The notes: generated by a model from the letters alone, not told the origin. 64,000 bases of DNA from Colwellia psychrerythraea (GCF_000764185.1 NZ_JQEC01000057.1:124001-188000), one strand, 5' to 3'. Counted from the first letter of the stretch, positions 21,938-31,091 are shown. Made by a program: numbers and translations.

Positions 21938-23739
21938 TGGCACGGTTTATTCGTTGGCAGGGCATTATTGCCTTTATAGTTTTAAGTGCTTTAGTGGTAG
22001 CCTTTTTGTATTTCTTTGCAGAAACTCTGGTTAAGAAAGCTATTATCAGTTCAGCTGAAAGTGCTTTTGGCGCTGAAGTCAATTTAGCTGAGGTTAAGTT
22101 TGGCTATTCGCCGTTACAGGTCAGTGTTATCGGCTTGCAAGTAACAGATAAAGAAACACCGACACAGAACTTATTTAGCTTTGACCGTGCTACTGCGGGT
22201 ATTGATGTTTGGCAGTATTTATTTGGCAAAATAATCATTGATGAGCTAGAAGTCAGCCAACTGGCATTCTCTAGCGTAAGGTCTCAAGCAGGTGAAGTTT
22301 ACCTTAACGATACAGTTAATGAACACGGCGGTGACAGTTTAGCTGAGCAAGGGAAAGCACTATTGCCAGAAGTTGATATGCAGTTGCCAGATGTTAAGAG
22401 TTTACTTAATGACAGTAACTTATTAACAGTTAAGGCCGGTGAGCAATTAAAAGCTAGCTATAAAACTGAGCAAGTAAAAATTAAAGCGTTAAAGGGGCAA
22501 TTACCTAATAAAGCTAAGTTGAAGTCTTACCAAGATAAGGTGAAAAATTTAGGTAAGATGAAAGTTAACTCATTAGCTGACATAGAAAAAATAAAAACTG
22601 AATTTGAACTTATTAAAGCCGAATTCAAGGCAGATCAAGCACTGGTTAAAAAAGCTAAAAAGCAAGTGTTAGACAGTAAAAGCTTATTGGCTAAGCAAGT
22701 GAATGAGATAACAAATGCACCAACAAAAGATTGGCAACAGATAGAAAAAACCTATCAGCTTGAAAGTATTGATACTGAAGACTTCGCTCACATTCTTTTT
22801 GGTGAACAAGCAAGAGAGTATGTACAAAAGGCGAAGTGGGCCTATGAAAAAGTGTCACCACTTATGGAAAACATGAAAGGTGATAGTAGTGAGGCTAAAG
22901 AGAAGGCTCATGAAAATGGACGTTTTGTCTACTTTAAAGAAGACACGCCATTACCATCAATATTAGTTAAAAAGGCACTGTTCTCAATTCAACTTGAGCA
23001 GGGTGAACTAATGGTAACTGGCAGTGAATTAACACATCAGCATTGGATCAGAGGTCAAGATAGCCTGATCAATATTAGCTCAACGTCAAATGGTGAACTT
23101 AGTCTAAACAGTAACTTCAAGCTGTCAAAGTCAGGTGATTTCAATGCAGAGGGAGAATGGCTGGTTAGTGACAGATCATTAGCAAATATACAATTAACAA
23201 AAAGTAAGGCGTTAACGTTATCGTTGACAGCGGCAAAACTTAACGGTAAGGGCAGCTTTAGCTTAATGAATAGTGAAATTGAAGCGAGTAATGGGGTTTC
23301 ACTTAAGCAAGCGAGTTATCAAGGTCAGGCGAAGTCTAAAATGACTAAGTTATTACTTGATACTATTAAGTCGCTAGACAAGCTAACGGTTGATGTTGCT
23401 GTAAGTGGCGAGCTTAGCCAACCAAAATTTAGTATTGCTTCATCTTTAAATGAAGCATTAACGGGAGCTTTTAAGCAGCAAGTCGCGGGGAAGCTTAACG
23501 ACTTTAAGCGTAAAGTTAATGAAGGTTTAAATGAAAAGTTAGCGAATGCCTTGAAGCTTGGTGATAGTCAAACGGCAGAACTTCTTGATTTGGAAGCTTT
23601 GCTGACTGATACCGATAAAGCACTTGATGATTTGAAGAATTCGGATATTGTAAAACAACAACAAAAGAAACTTGAAGATAAACTTAAAAACAAAGCAAAA
23701 GACAAGTTAAAAGATAAGCTAGGTGATTTGTTTGGTTAA
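21937..23739 (+). CDS. TIGR03545 family protein
   Basis: A 600 aa protein with one N-terminal membrane anchor (about 10-32) and a large, probably periplasmic remainder. It has an AsmA-like opening (FGAEVNLAEVKFGYSPLQVSVIGLQV), then an extended Lys/Glu/Leu-rich helical region (about 120-300). A beta-rich repeat section with a RGQDSLINISSTSNGELSLNSNF-type stretch follows, and a highly charged C-terminal tail ends it. It matches the TIGR03545 family in pairing with TIGR03546. The AsmA-like look suggests envelope lipid or outer-membrane homeostasis, but that is an inference. It overlaps its partner by one base. Confidence 0.8.
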   Translation: MARFIRWQGIIAFIVLSALVVAFLYFFAETLVKKAIISSAESAFGAEVNLAEVKFGYSPLQVSVIGLQVTDKETPTQNLFSFDRATAGIDVWQYLFGKIIIDELEVSQLAFSSVRSQAGEVYLNDTVNEHGGDSLAEQGKALLPEVDMQLPDVKSLLNDSNLLTVKAGEQLKASYKTEQVKIKALKGQLPNKAKLKSYQDKVKNLGKMKVNSLADIEKIKTEFELIKAEFKADQALVKKAKKQVLDSKSLLAKQVNEITNAPTKDWQQIEKTYQLESIDTEDFAHILFGEQAREYVQKAKWAYEKVSPLMENMKGDSSEAKEKAHENGRFVYFKEDTPLPSILVKKALFSIQLEQGELMVTGSELTHQHWIRGQDSLINISSTSNGELSLNSNFKLSKSGDFNAEGEWLVSDRSLANIQLTKSKALTLSLTAAKLNGKGSFSLMNSEIEASNGVSLKQASYQGQAKSKMTKLLLDTIKSLDKLTVDVAVSGELSQPKFSIASSLNEALTGAFKQQVAGKLNDFKRKVNEGLNEKLANALKLGDSQTAELLDLEALLTDTDKALDDLKNSDIVKQQQKKLEDKLKNKAKDKLKDKLGDLFG

Positions 23740-23809
23740 GTAATTGTTTTAAACTTATGGCGTTATGACTTGGCTTAAGCAAAATTTATTAACAATTAAA
23801 GGAATAAAA

Positions 23810-24508
23810 ATGAATAAATATATTGCAGAATGCATAGGTACTTTTTGGTTAGTACTCGGTGGTTGTGGTAGCGCGGTGTTGGCGGCAGGTTTTCCTGAAA
23901 TAGGTATTGGTCTACTTGGCGTTTCATTTGCATTTGGTTTAACCGTATTGACCATGGCATATGCGATAGGTCATATTTCGGGTTGCCATCTAAACCCCGC
24001 GGTATCTGTAGGTCTTTGGGCTGGTGGGCGATTTCCTGCCAGTGAACTCATGCCATATATCATCGCGCAAGTCATTGGCGCTATTATTGGCGGTGGCGTG
24101 TTATATCTTATTGCTAGTGGTCAAGCCGGATTTGATTTGTCTGCAGGTTTTGCTTCAAATGGTTTTGGTGAGCATTCGCCTGGTGGTTACTCTATGACTG
24201 CCGCCCTTATTGCTGAAGTTGTATTCACTATGATGTTTATCTTTGTCATTATGGGCGCAACAGATAAACGTGCACCAGCAGGTTTAGCACCAATTGCTAT
24301 TGGTTTATGTTTAACGTTAATTCATTTGATCAGTATTCCTGTTACTAATACTTCAGTCAACCCGGCACGTAGTACTGGTGTAGCCGTATTTGTAGGCGAT
24401 TGGGCAGTAGCACAACTTTGGTTGTTCTGGCTTGCCCCCATTGTTGGTGGTTTTATTGGTGCTAAGTTATATCGCTTTATTGCTAAAGAAGAGCAAGAAG
24501 TAAGTTAG
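23810..24508 (+). CDS. aqpZ: Aquaporin Z
   Basis: Inner-membrane water channel of the MIP family, 232 aa from ATG 23810 ([18 protein letters not shown]). AAAGGAA five bases upstream decides the start. Both NPA boxes are present: CHLNPAVS and SVNPARS. The selectivity-filter residues in [19 protein letters not shown] are those of E. coli AqpZ, so water rather than glycerol is expected. It has six membrane helices and two half-helices. It is transcribed alone and ends at a strong terminator. Confidence 0.96.
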   Translation: MNKYIAECIGTFWLVLGGCGSAVLAAGFPEIGIGLLGVSFAFGLTVLTMAYAIGHISGCHLNPAVSVGLWAGGRFPASELMPYIIAQVIGAIIGGGVLYLIASGQAGFDLSAGFASNGFGEHSPGGYSMTAALIAEVVFTMMFIFVIMGATDKRAPAGLAPIAIGLCLTLIHLISIPVTNTSVNPARSTGVAVFVGDWAVAQLWLFWLAPIVGGFIGAKLYRFIAKEEQEVS

Positions 24509-24545
24509 CTCAATATTAATATTAATAATAATATAAAAGACAAAT

Positions 24546-24582
24546 AAAAAGACCGTATTACCAGATGGAATACGGTCTTTTT
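24546..24582. terminator. Bidirectional terminator between aqpZ and the porin gene
   Basis: AAAAAGACCGTATT and AATACGGTCTTTTT form a 14-bp perfect stem with a nine-base loop. It lies between converging genes and has T runs on both strands. Confidence 0.9.
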
Positions 24583-24601
24583 ATTATCTATAAACTGAGT
24601 T

Positions 24602-25801
24602 TTACCAATAACTACGCATTGCTACCGTAAAGCCCCAGCCATCATACGCGCCACCATCATTGGCATTATCTTCCATTTTTGCGTACTGCAGCCCAGCTTG
24701 GAGTTTTAGTTTATGGCCGTTTAAGAACCAGTTAACGCCAGCATAAACTTCTTGGTATTTATCACCGCGCTCACCACTTACACTACTCTCACCGTGCTCA
24801 TCAACCACTTTGCTTTCATAACGGCCTAAACGAACGCCATTATCTTCTGCACTATTTAAGTAAGTGTAACGAGCAACCCACTGAATTTTTTCACTTTGCT
24901 GATAGGTTGGCATTATTACAACACCAAATAAGTCACTTTGCTCAAAGTCACCTTTACCCCATGAAATATCACTTTGTAAGCCCCAGTCTTTTTGCTTAAA
25001 TTTACTTGAGGCACTAATTACTTGTGAGAAATCTCGGGTATCACCATCGACATGGGTATCGTTATAAACGTAATCAAAACTCACTTCACCTTTATCCCAA
25101 AGGTTATTTTTCGCTAGTTTCTTAGTGGTCGAAAATGTTGCGAAGTAACTGGCGTCGCTTATTGATATTTCATCTGCGCCATCACTAGAAAATATTCCAG
25201 TTTTATACGACCAGTCATTACTAAGCTTACTTTTAACACTTACACCAGTAAAATACTCAGAGGTAAACCATAAGTTATTAGTTAGGTTGTTACGCTGTGG
25301 AGTTAATAGTTTCTTTGATGAGGTTTTACCATCTAAAGTAAAGCCTGCAGATTGTTTTAAGAATTTAAGTTCGGTGTCTTTATCTAACGACCAGCTAACA
25401 TTGGCATCAGTTAGGCGATTATAAGCATCGTCTAATGAATCATTTAAATTAACATCAGCTTCAAGGGCAAATTTAAATTCACCTTGTTGGCCTTTGAAAC
25501 CAAAACGAAAACGGCGCCATGCAGTGTCGTTATAGTCACCTTGATCACTATCAACCCAAGCAGAATCTAGCTGCAGACGGCCTGATAACTTCAAGTAATC
25601 ACCTTGCTCATTCTCATATAAGTCGGCAAAGTCCCAAGCGTCTGCAAAGCTGCTTTCACTGCTTTTTGTCGTTTCAGCTTTTTCAGTCGCTTCTTTGGTT
25701 TGTGCGTGAGCCAGTGGAGTACTAAGTGATGCAGCTACAGCAAGTGTTATGAGTGTTTTTACACGTACTGATGTTTTATTTGTTAATGTCTGATTTTTCA
25801 T
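24602..25801 (-). CDS. Phosphate-selective-type porin (OprO/OprP family)
   Basis: Outer-membrane beta-barrel of 399 aa, starting at ATG 25801 (MKNQTLTNKT), with a signal peptide that ends near THALA.AHAQ (about residue 34). The barrel begins YLKLSGRLQLDSAWVDSDQGDYN and shows the FRFGFKGQQGEFKFALEADVN and AEDNGVRLGRYESKV type strands of the OprO/OprP porins. It ends in an aromatic strand (FTVAMRSYW) as expected for outer-membrane proteins. A short acidic linker follows the signal peptide. A Pho-box-like site and a -10 box lie upstream, so phosphate-limitation control is likely. No gene for phosphatase or Pst transport is nearby. Confidence 0.85.
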   Translation of the reverse strand: MKNQTLTNKTSVRVKTLITLAVAASLSTPLAHAQTKEATEKAETTKSSESSFADAWDFADLYENEQGDYLKLSGRLQLDSAWVDSDQGDYNDTAWRRFRFGFKGQQGEFKFALEADVNLNDSLDDAYNRLTDANVSWSLDKDTELKFLKQSAGFTLDGKTSSKKLLTPQRNNLTNNLWFTSEYFTGVSVKSKLSNDWSYKTGIFSSDGADEISISDASYFATFSTTKKLAKNNLWDKGEVSFDYVYNDTHVDGDTRDFSQVISASSKFKQKDWGLQSDISWGKGDFEQSDLFGVVIMPTYQQSEKIQWVARYTYLNSAEDNGVRLGRYESKVVDEHGESSVSGERGDKYQEVYAGVNWFLNGHKLKLQAGLQYAKMEDNANDGGAYDGWGFTVAMRSYW

Positions 25802-25833
25802 ATTAATTACTATCATAAAGTTGAAGACCCTAT

Positions 25834-25863
25834 TTTGGGGCCTAACTCACTTTTGAGTTTGGC
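25834..25863. promoter_or_regulatory. Hairpin in the porin mRNA leader
   Basis: GGCCTAACTC and GAGTTTGGCC form arms of ten bases with one mismatch around ACTTTT. It lies 33 to 62 bases upstream of the porin start, inside the predicted untranslated leader. No T run follows, so it is not a terminator. Confidence 0.5.
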
Positions 25864-25911
25864 CTCAATAAATATCGGAATAAACTTCATCCATAAAGTG
25901 AATGCGGCGCT

Positions 25912-25945
25912 ATTACAGCATTGCTTTATGACAGAAATATTACAC
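25912..25945 (-). promoter_or_regulatory. Pho-box-like promoter of the porin gene
   Basis: On the minus strand the 18-base site GTGTAATATTTCTGTCAT (25945 to 25928) matches the PhoB consensus at 15 of 18 positions. Ten bases further downstream is TGTAAT, five of six like the -10 hexamer (25917-25912). This is the geometry of PhoB-activated promoters, where the Pho box replaces the -35. The start codon is about 110 bases downstream. Confidence 0.7.
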
Positions 25946-25954
25946 GGCAGACTT

Positions 25955-25976
25955 AAGCGCAATAAAAGCGCAATAA
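25955..25976. repeat. Two tandem 11-bp copies upstream of the Pho box
   Basis: AAGCGCAATAA occurs twice in immediate succession, in the region upstream of the porin promoter. The 11-base period fits response-regulator binding but the sequence is unlike the Pho box consensus. Confidence 0.5.
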
Positions 25977-26025
25977 AATTGTCATAAAGTGTAATCGAAA
26001 TATGGTGTTTAACTACTAGCTTGTG

Positions 26026-27279
26026 CTACTTAGCCGCTTTAGCGCGTTTTGCGTTTTTCTTCACTTGCTTCTTCGCTTTAGCCTTTTTCTGAGAGTTAGT
26101 CAGTTTGAGTTTAGCTTTTTTGTTAACAACGCGTGATTCCTTATTTTTCGGTCGTAAATCTGGAATAACGCGGCGTGACATGCGTTCTTTGGTGTAACGC
26201 TCAATTTTTCCAATAACGCCCATGTCATGTGCTTCAACTAAAGAGATGGCAGTACCCTTATTGCCAGCTCGACCTGTACGACCAATACGGTGAATATAAA
26301 TATCAACTTTACGTGGCATATCAAAATTAATAACGTGAGTGATATCATCAATATCTAAACCACGGGCGGCAACATCGGTTGCCACTAATACTTTAATCTC
26401 ACCATTTTTAAAACGCGAAATTGCTTTATTACGTTTATCTTGTGGCATTTTACCTTCTAACCAAACACAAGGTAACTCTTCAGCGTAAAGTTTGCCCGAA
26501 AGGTACTGCACAGTTTCGCGTTTATTGGCAAATACCACCGTACGCTCTACACCCTCTTGTTTAAGGGTATTGACCAACATATTGAGTTTATGATTAGCAT
26601 CATCAGCTAAGTGAAGCCATTGGTGAATTACCGCTTTCTCTTTGCGTGATGGATTTGACTCTAAAAATATAGGGTCATTGAGTACCTCTTTGGCAAAACC
26701 TAGTACACCAGCACCTTCTAGAGTTGCTGAAAACAGCATGGTTTGTTTGCGCCAGCGAGCTTCAGCAACAATGCGGTTGATGGTGTCACTAAAACCAATA
26801 TCGAGCATGCGATCCGCTTCATCTAGCACTAAAATTTCAATTTCACGCGCATCAAATTGTTCGTTTTCAATATATTCTAATAAGCGCCCAGGGGTTGCCA
26901 CTAAAATATCGGTTGTAGTTGTTAAAATATCAGAGTGACTACCGTAATTAACCCCCCCCGTGATTACGCCAGTTTTTATTTTTGTAAGTTCAGTAAGTTG
27001 TTTACTGTCTTCGCCAATCTGTATCGCTAGTTCACGGGTCGGCGTTAAAATTAAAACTCGTGGAAAACCTGGTTGTGTTCTTGGGTAGTCTAACAAGTGT
27101 TGGGCAATAGGTAATAAAAAGGCAGCTGTTTTACCCGTACCTGTGGGGGCTGATGCTAGTACATCTTTGCCAGCCATCGCTTCAGGGATAACGAGATCTT
27201 GAATTGAAGTGGGTTTGGTGTAGCCAAGTTTCTTTATACTGGCTAATAGTTCAGAGTCTAGATCAAATTGCTCAAACAT
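26026..27279 (-). CDS. srmB: DEAD-box RNA helicase SrmB
   Basis: ATP-dependent RNA helicase that assists early 50S ribosome assembly in E. coli. The 417 aa contain the Q motif (GYTKPTSIQ), motif I APTGTGKTAAFLLP, motif Ia PTRELAIQ, motif II LDEADRMLDIGF, motif III SATLEG and motif VI HRIGRTGRAG. SrmB-like stretches include EARWRKQTMLFSATLEG and HQWLHLADD. The C-terminal tail is Lys/Arg-rich. The gene contains a run of eight Cs on the plus strand (26952-26959), a slippage-prone site in an otherwise intact frame. It is monocistronic. Confidence 0.9.
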   Translation of the reverse strand: MFEQFDLDSELLASIKKLGYTKPTSIQDLVIPEAMAGKDVLASAPTGTGKTAAFLLPIAQHLLDYPRTQPGFPRVLILTPTRELAIQIGEDSKQLTELTKIKTGVITGGVNYGSHSDILTTTTDILVATPGRLLEYIENEQFDAREIEILVLDEADRMLDIGFSDTINRIVAEARWRKQTMLFSATLEGAGVLGFAKEVLNDPIFLESNPSRKEKAVIHQWLHLADDANHKLNMLVNTLKQEGVERTVVFANKRETVQYLSGKLYAEELPCVWLEGKMPQDKRNKAISRFKNGEIKVLVATDVAARGLDIDDITHVINFDMPRKVDIYIHRIGRTGRAGNKGTAISLVEAHDMGVIGKIERYTKERMSRRVIPDLRPKNKESRVVNKKAKLKLTNSQKKAKAKKQVKKNAKRAKAAK

Positions 27280-27338
27280 AGGGGATAATTCACTAAGGGT
27301 TAAAAAAGATTAATATGGCGGCAATTATAGTGGGTTTA

Positions 27339-27368
27339 GCCCTTGCTGTAACTATTTATCGCAAGGGC
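27339..27368. terminator. Possible hairpin between fldB and srmB
   Basis: GCCCTTGC and GCAAGGGC form an 8-bp perfect stem with a 14-base loop. It lies between two minus-strand genes, after fldB. No T run follows on either strand, so termination is doubtful. Confidence 0.35.
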
Positions 27369-27465
27369 AAGCTTATTTGTCAGCTATAGCGTTTAGCTAA
27401 AGTGAATGGGTAAAGTAAATGAACGAGTAAATTAACTTTGTTAGAGGTTTTAATGAAACTAATAT

Positions 27466-27984
27466 CTAGAGTAAGTTACTGTACTCTAACAATATTTTTT
27501 CACACCAATTATCTAGACGATCGTCTGTTAGGTTATATTGACTATCTTCATCCAACGATAAACCGACAAAGTGGCTTTCATCGCTAGTGAGTGCTTTTGA
27601 GGCGGTAAACTCGTAACCTTGATTTGGCCAATATCCAACAACTTTTGCGCCTTGTGCTACTACTTGTTCATGTAACATACCAAGCGCATCTTGAAACCAT
27701 TCAGTGTATCCCACTTGATCTCCCATACCATACAAAGCGATAATCTTATCAGAAAGATCAAGCTGGTTAATATCACTCCAAATTGATTCCCAATCTTCTT
27801 GCAGCTCACCGTAATCCCATGTGGATATGCCAAAAATGATAAAATCATAATCAAGGCAATGGGATAATGGTTGATCTTTGATATTAAATATATCAACCAG
27901 ATCGGCACCGATTATTGCCTGAATTTTCTCGGCAACGATCTCTGTGTAACAAGTGGTTGAACCATAAAACAAACCAATTTTCAT
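27466..27984 (-). CDS. fldB: Flavodoxin FldB
   Basis: FMN-binding electron carrier of 172 aa. The phosphate-binding loop is MKIGLFYGSTTCYTEIVAEKI, and the two FMN-stacking loops are around IIFGISTWDYGELQEDWES and IALYGMGDQVGYTEWFQDALGML. VGYWPNQGYEF and LDEDSQYNLTDDRLDNWCEKIL match E. coli FldB more closely than FldA. In E. coli, fldB lies at one end of the fldB-xerD-dsbC-recJ-prfB-lysS cluster. The same order is kept here, except that xerD is missing and fldB is in opposite orientation to dsbC. Confidence 0.92.
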   Translation of the reverse strand: MKIGLFYGSTTCYTEIVAEKIQAIIGADLVDIFNIKDQPLSHCLDYDFIIFGISTWDYGELQEDWESIWSDINQLDLSDKIIALYGMGDQVGYTEWFQDALGMLHEQVVAQGAKVVGYWPNQGYEFTASKALTSDESHFVGLSLDEDSQYNLTDDRLDNWCEKILLEYSNLL

Positions 27985-28222
27985 GCTGCTATTTCCAATT
28001 TTAATTCAACAATGAGATATTTCAGTGGGATTTTAGCAAAAACATTTATCTTTGTTTACAAGTTAATTCACTATACTCGCTATTTTAAGTTGCAAATAAT
28101 GTGCTATGGCTGTAATTTCCTTGCATAATGCCAGGTCTATTTAAATGAGCTTATAAATTATGCTTAATTTAAAGGCTTATTACTTTTACTTGTTAATTGT
28201 TGGAAATTTGTTAGGAATCTTT

Positions 28223-29017
28223 ATGTATAAAACCATTGTTTATAGCACCGTGCTTGCTGCGTTTACCTTAGCTATGCTTTTACCAAACGCTAATGCTGAT
28301 ACGCAAGCTAAAACCCCCGCGGCAATAGCCAAACCTGCGAATGATTCAACTGTACTTGATGTCGACCTTTTGAAAGCAAAAATTAACAGCTCTTTAGGCT
28401 TAACTGTGGTTAAAGTTGAAAAAACACCTGTGCCAGGAATTGCTATGCTGGTCACCAATCAAGGTTTGTTTTATGCAAGTTATAACGGTGATTATTTCAT
28501 TCAAGGTAAAGTTTATAGCTTAGGCGCAACTGTGACAGATTTAGCTGAAGAGAGTTTAGCTAAAATACGTCTAGAGGGGATAAAAACCTTTGAAAATGAC
28601 ATGATTGAATATAAAGCCGACAATGAAAAATATGTGGTGACAGTGTTTACTGATATTACCTGTGGTTATTGTCGTAAAATGCATGAACAAATGGCAGATT
28701 ACAATGCACGTGGCATCACCTTTCGTTACTTAGCTTATCCGCGTTCAGGTATTAAAGATCGCACTGGGAACCTGAGTCAAGGTTTTAAAGATTTACGTTC
28801 AGTATGGTGTAGTGACGATACCGCTAAAGCATTAACGAGTGCTAAGTCTGGTAGTGGTATTGCTTATCGTATTTGCGAAGCACCGATTGAAGCACAGTTT
28901 GATTTTGGTCGCCAAATCGGTGTTAACGGCACGCCAGCGATTATTTTATCAAATGGTATGATGATCCCTGGGTACCAGCCGCCTGCACAATTAGAAGAAT
29001 TATTGAAAAAGACTTAA
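28223..29017 (+). CDS. dsbC: Thiol:disulfide interchange protein DsbC
   Basis: Periplasmic disulfide isomerase. From ATG 28223 (MYKTIVYSTV; AGGA upstream) the product is 264 aa; the frame is open back to 28160 but that part looks like leader. A signal peptide ends near NANA (about residue 25). The dimerisation domain is at about 40-110, followed by a linker. The thioredoxin-fold domain holds the catalytic CGYC at 147-150 and the cis-Pro loop VNGTPAIIL. A structural Cys pair (WCSDDTA, RICEAP) is also there, as in E. coli. recJ follows. Confidence 0.94.
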   Translation: MYKTIVYSTVLAAFTLAMLLPNANADTQAKTPAAIAKPANDSTVLDVDLLKAKINSSLGLTVVKVEKTPVPGIAMLVTNQGLFYASYNGDYFIQGKVYSLGATVTDLAEESLAKIRLEGIKTFENDMIEYKADNEKYVVTVFTDITCGYCRKMHEQMADYNARGITFRYLAYPRSGIKDRTGNLSQGFKDLRSVWCSDDTAKALTSAKSGSGIAYRICEAPIEAQFDFGRQIGVNGTPAIILSNGMMIPGYQPPAQLEELLKKT

Positions 29018-29053
29018 CCTATTGTTTCAAAGTGCCGATAAATTTTTATTATA

Positions 29054-29088
29054 AAAGTACTTGCTGATTATCAGTAAGTACTTTTTTT
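29054..29088. terminator. Intrinsic terminator after dsbC
   Basis: AAAAGTACTT and AAGTACTTTT flank an inner CTGATTATCAG stem and are followed by a T run. recJ is therefore probably transcribed from its own promoter, near or within the repeat that follows. Confidence 0.85.
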
Positions 29089-29134
29089 ATACCAAAAAAA
29101 GTCACAACAGCTGATTGTGATCATAACAAGAATA

Positions 29135-29294
29135 ATACCAAGTCCATTAAGTTCGCTACCAAAGGGCGAGTTTCAAATGCTTTTAAGCTTCGTTATTGAT
29201 TTTGATAAGGGAATAACCATTACCTACAATCAATGCCTTGCCTCTAAGCCTTTTAACTCTCGCTGAGGGGGGAGAAACTTATTGGAATTGGTAT
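29135..29294. repeat. MITE-like inverted-repeat element (family A), best copy
   Basis: A 160-bp element with terminal inverted repeats. The left end ATACCAAGTCCATTAAGTT and the complement of the right end agree at 17 of 19 positions. Internal segments recur in the copies at 14355 and 7460, and an end fragment recurs at 34741. It has no open reading frame and no target-site duplication that I can assign. It lies 18 bases before recJ. Confidence 0.75.
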
Positions 29295-29312
29295 AACTGA
29301 GACCGAATAAAT

Positions 29313-31091
29313 ATGATTAAAAAAATTATTCGTCGAGCGCGAGTATCTACCAGTCACTTGCCCGATAGCTTGCCCGAAACCATAAAACAAATATATGCCA
29401 GTCGTGGTATGAAATCAGCAGATGAACTTGAGCTTAATGTTGCCCGTTTACAAGGCATGGTCGATGAAACAGCTCTCATGGGCATGGACACAGCATGTCA
29501 GTTATTGCATCAAGCGCTAATGAATAAAACCCGTATTATCATTGTCGGTGATTTTGATGCCGATGGAGCAACGAGTACAGCGTTAATGATGACAGCGCTA
29601 AGTCTGTTTGGTAGTAATCATCATAACTTTATTGTGCCAAATCGATTTGAATTTGGTTATGGTCTAACACCTGAAATCGTTGACCTTGCAGCGCAGCAAC
29701 AAGCACAAATGCTAATCACCGTCGATAACGGTATTAGCTGTATTGCCGGCGTTAAACGGGCAAAAGATTTAGGCATGCAAGTTATAGTTACCGATCATCA
29801 CTTACCGGGACATTCTTTACCAATCGCCGATGCCATAGTTAACCCTAATCAAGAGGGCTGTAATTTTCCTAGTAAAGCCCTTGCTGGTGTTGGTGTAGCT
29901 TTTTATTTAATGCTAGCTTTGAGAAAGTATTGCCGCGAAAAAAACTACTTTTCTGAGCAAGGCATTAGCGAACCTAATATTGCACAATTATTAGATTTAG
30001 TCGCTTTGGGCACTGTGGCTGATGTGGTTTCTCTTGATGCCAATAATCGTATTTTAGTTGCCCAAGGTTTAAAGCGTATTCGCGCAGGACAAACACGGCC
30101 AGGCATTCAGGCACTGATTGAAATCGCTAATAAAAACCAGCAAAGGCTTGTGGCCAGTGATTTTGGTTTTGCGCTAGGTCCACGCATCAACGCGGCAGGG
30201 CGCTTAGATGATATGTCTTATGGTATTAACTGTTTACTCGCTAATGATTTATCAAGTGCTCGCGTGATGGCGGCAGAGCTTGATGATTTAAATAAAGCTC
30301 GCCGAGAAATAGAGCAGGGGATGCAACAAGAAGCTGAAAGAGTACTCACCTCACTCAATTTTGATGAGTCGAATTTACCTAGTGCTATCTCCCTTTTTCA
30401 AGCAGATTGGCATCAAGGGGTTATTGGTATTGTTGCCGGACGTTTAAAAGAGAAGTTTCATCGCCCTTGTATTGTCTTTGCTAAAGCTAAAGTCGAAGAT
30501 AATGATCCTGAACAAGCTGAAATTAAAGGCTCAGCACGTTCAATTCCGGGGTTACATATACGTGATTTACTTGAGCATATTGATAGCCAAAATCCAGGTT
30601 TAATTCTTAAGTTCGGTGGTCATGCCATGGCAGCAGGTTTATCAATTAAAGAAAAAAACTTTACTCTCTTTCAGCAGAAGTTTGATGAATTGGCTGAAAG
30701 GTGGTTAAAGCCAGAAGACTTAGAAAGCATTATCCTTTCCGATGGTGAATTAAATAGCGATATGCTTACCCTTGAATTTGCCGAGCAATTACGAGAAGCC
30801 GGCCCTTGGGGACAAAATTTTCCTGAGCCATTATTTGATGATACTTTTACTATAGTGCAGCAGCGAATTGTCGGCGAAAAACATTTAAAGATAGTCGTGC
30901 AGAAAAATTTTATTGATGAAGCAGGGGCACCCGGCCAACAAGTTTTCGATGGTATTGCTTTTAATGTTGATGTTAAAGCTTGGCCTAATGCACAGGCGAA
31001 TCAAATTGAGCTTGCTTATCGCCTTGATGTAAATGAATTTCGAGGTAAACGCACAGTACAGCTGATGATTGAAGATATTCGCACAGTTTAA
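29313..31091 (+). CDS. recJ: Single-stranded-DNA exonuclease RecJ
   Basis: 5'-3' exonuclease acting with RecFOR, mismatch repair and base-excision repair. The 592 aa show the DHH-superfamily metal motifs DFDADGATSTA (motif I), VTDHHLPG and VTVDNGISC-type segments, plus GPRINAAGRLDDM. The C-terminal DHHA1/OB region carries LKFGGHAMAAGLSI. The length is close to the 577 aa of E. coli. The ATG at 29313 has no strong ribosome site. It is in the dsbC-recJ pair, with a terminator and a repeat between the two. Confidence 0.94.
   Translation: MIKKIIRRARVSTSHLPDSLPETIKQIYASRGMKSADELELNVARLQGMVDETALMGMDTACQLLHQALMNKTRIIIVGDFDADGATSTALMMTALSLFGSNHHNFIVPNRFEFGYGLTPEIVDLAAQQQAQMLITVDNGISCIAGVKRAKDLGMQVIVTDHHLPGHSLPIADAIVNPNQEGCNFPSKALAGVGVAFYLMLALRKYCREKNYFSEQGISEPNIAQLLDLVALGTVADVVSLDANNRILVAQGLKRIRAGQTRPGIQALIEIANKNQQRLVASDFGFALGPRINAAGRLDDMSYGINCLLANDLSSARVMAAELDDLNKARREIEQGMQQEAERVLTSLNFDESNLPSAISLFQADWHQGVIGIVAGRLKEKFHRPCIVFAKAKVEDNDPEQAEIKGSARSIPGLHIRDLLEHIDSQNPGLILKFGGHAMAAGLSIKEKNFTLFQQKFDELAERWLKPEDLESIILSDGELNSDMLTLEFAEQLREAGPWGQNFPEPLFDDTFTIVQQRIVGEKHLKIVVQKNFIDEAGAPGQQVFDGIAFNVDVKAWPNAQANQIELAYRLDVNEFRGKRTVQLMIEDIRTV

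Noticed and set aside
26952-26959. Phase-variable srmB because of a run of eight Cs
   Set aside because: The srmB frame is intact, the gene is a housekeeping helicase and there is no sign of switching. The tract is only a possible slippage site.
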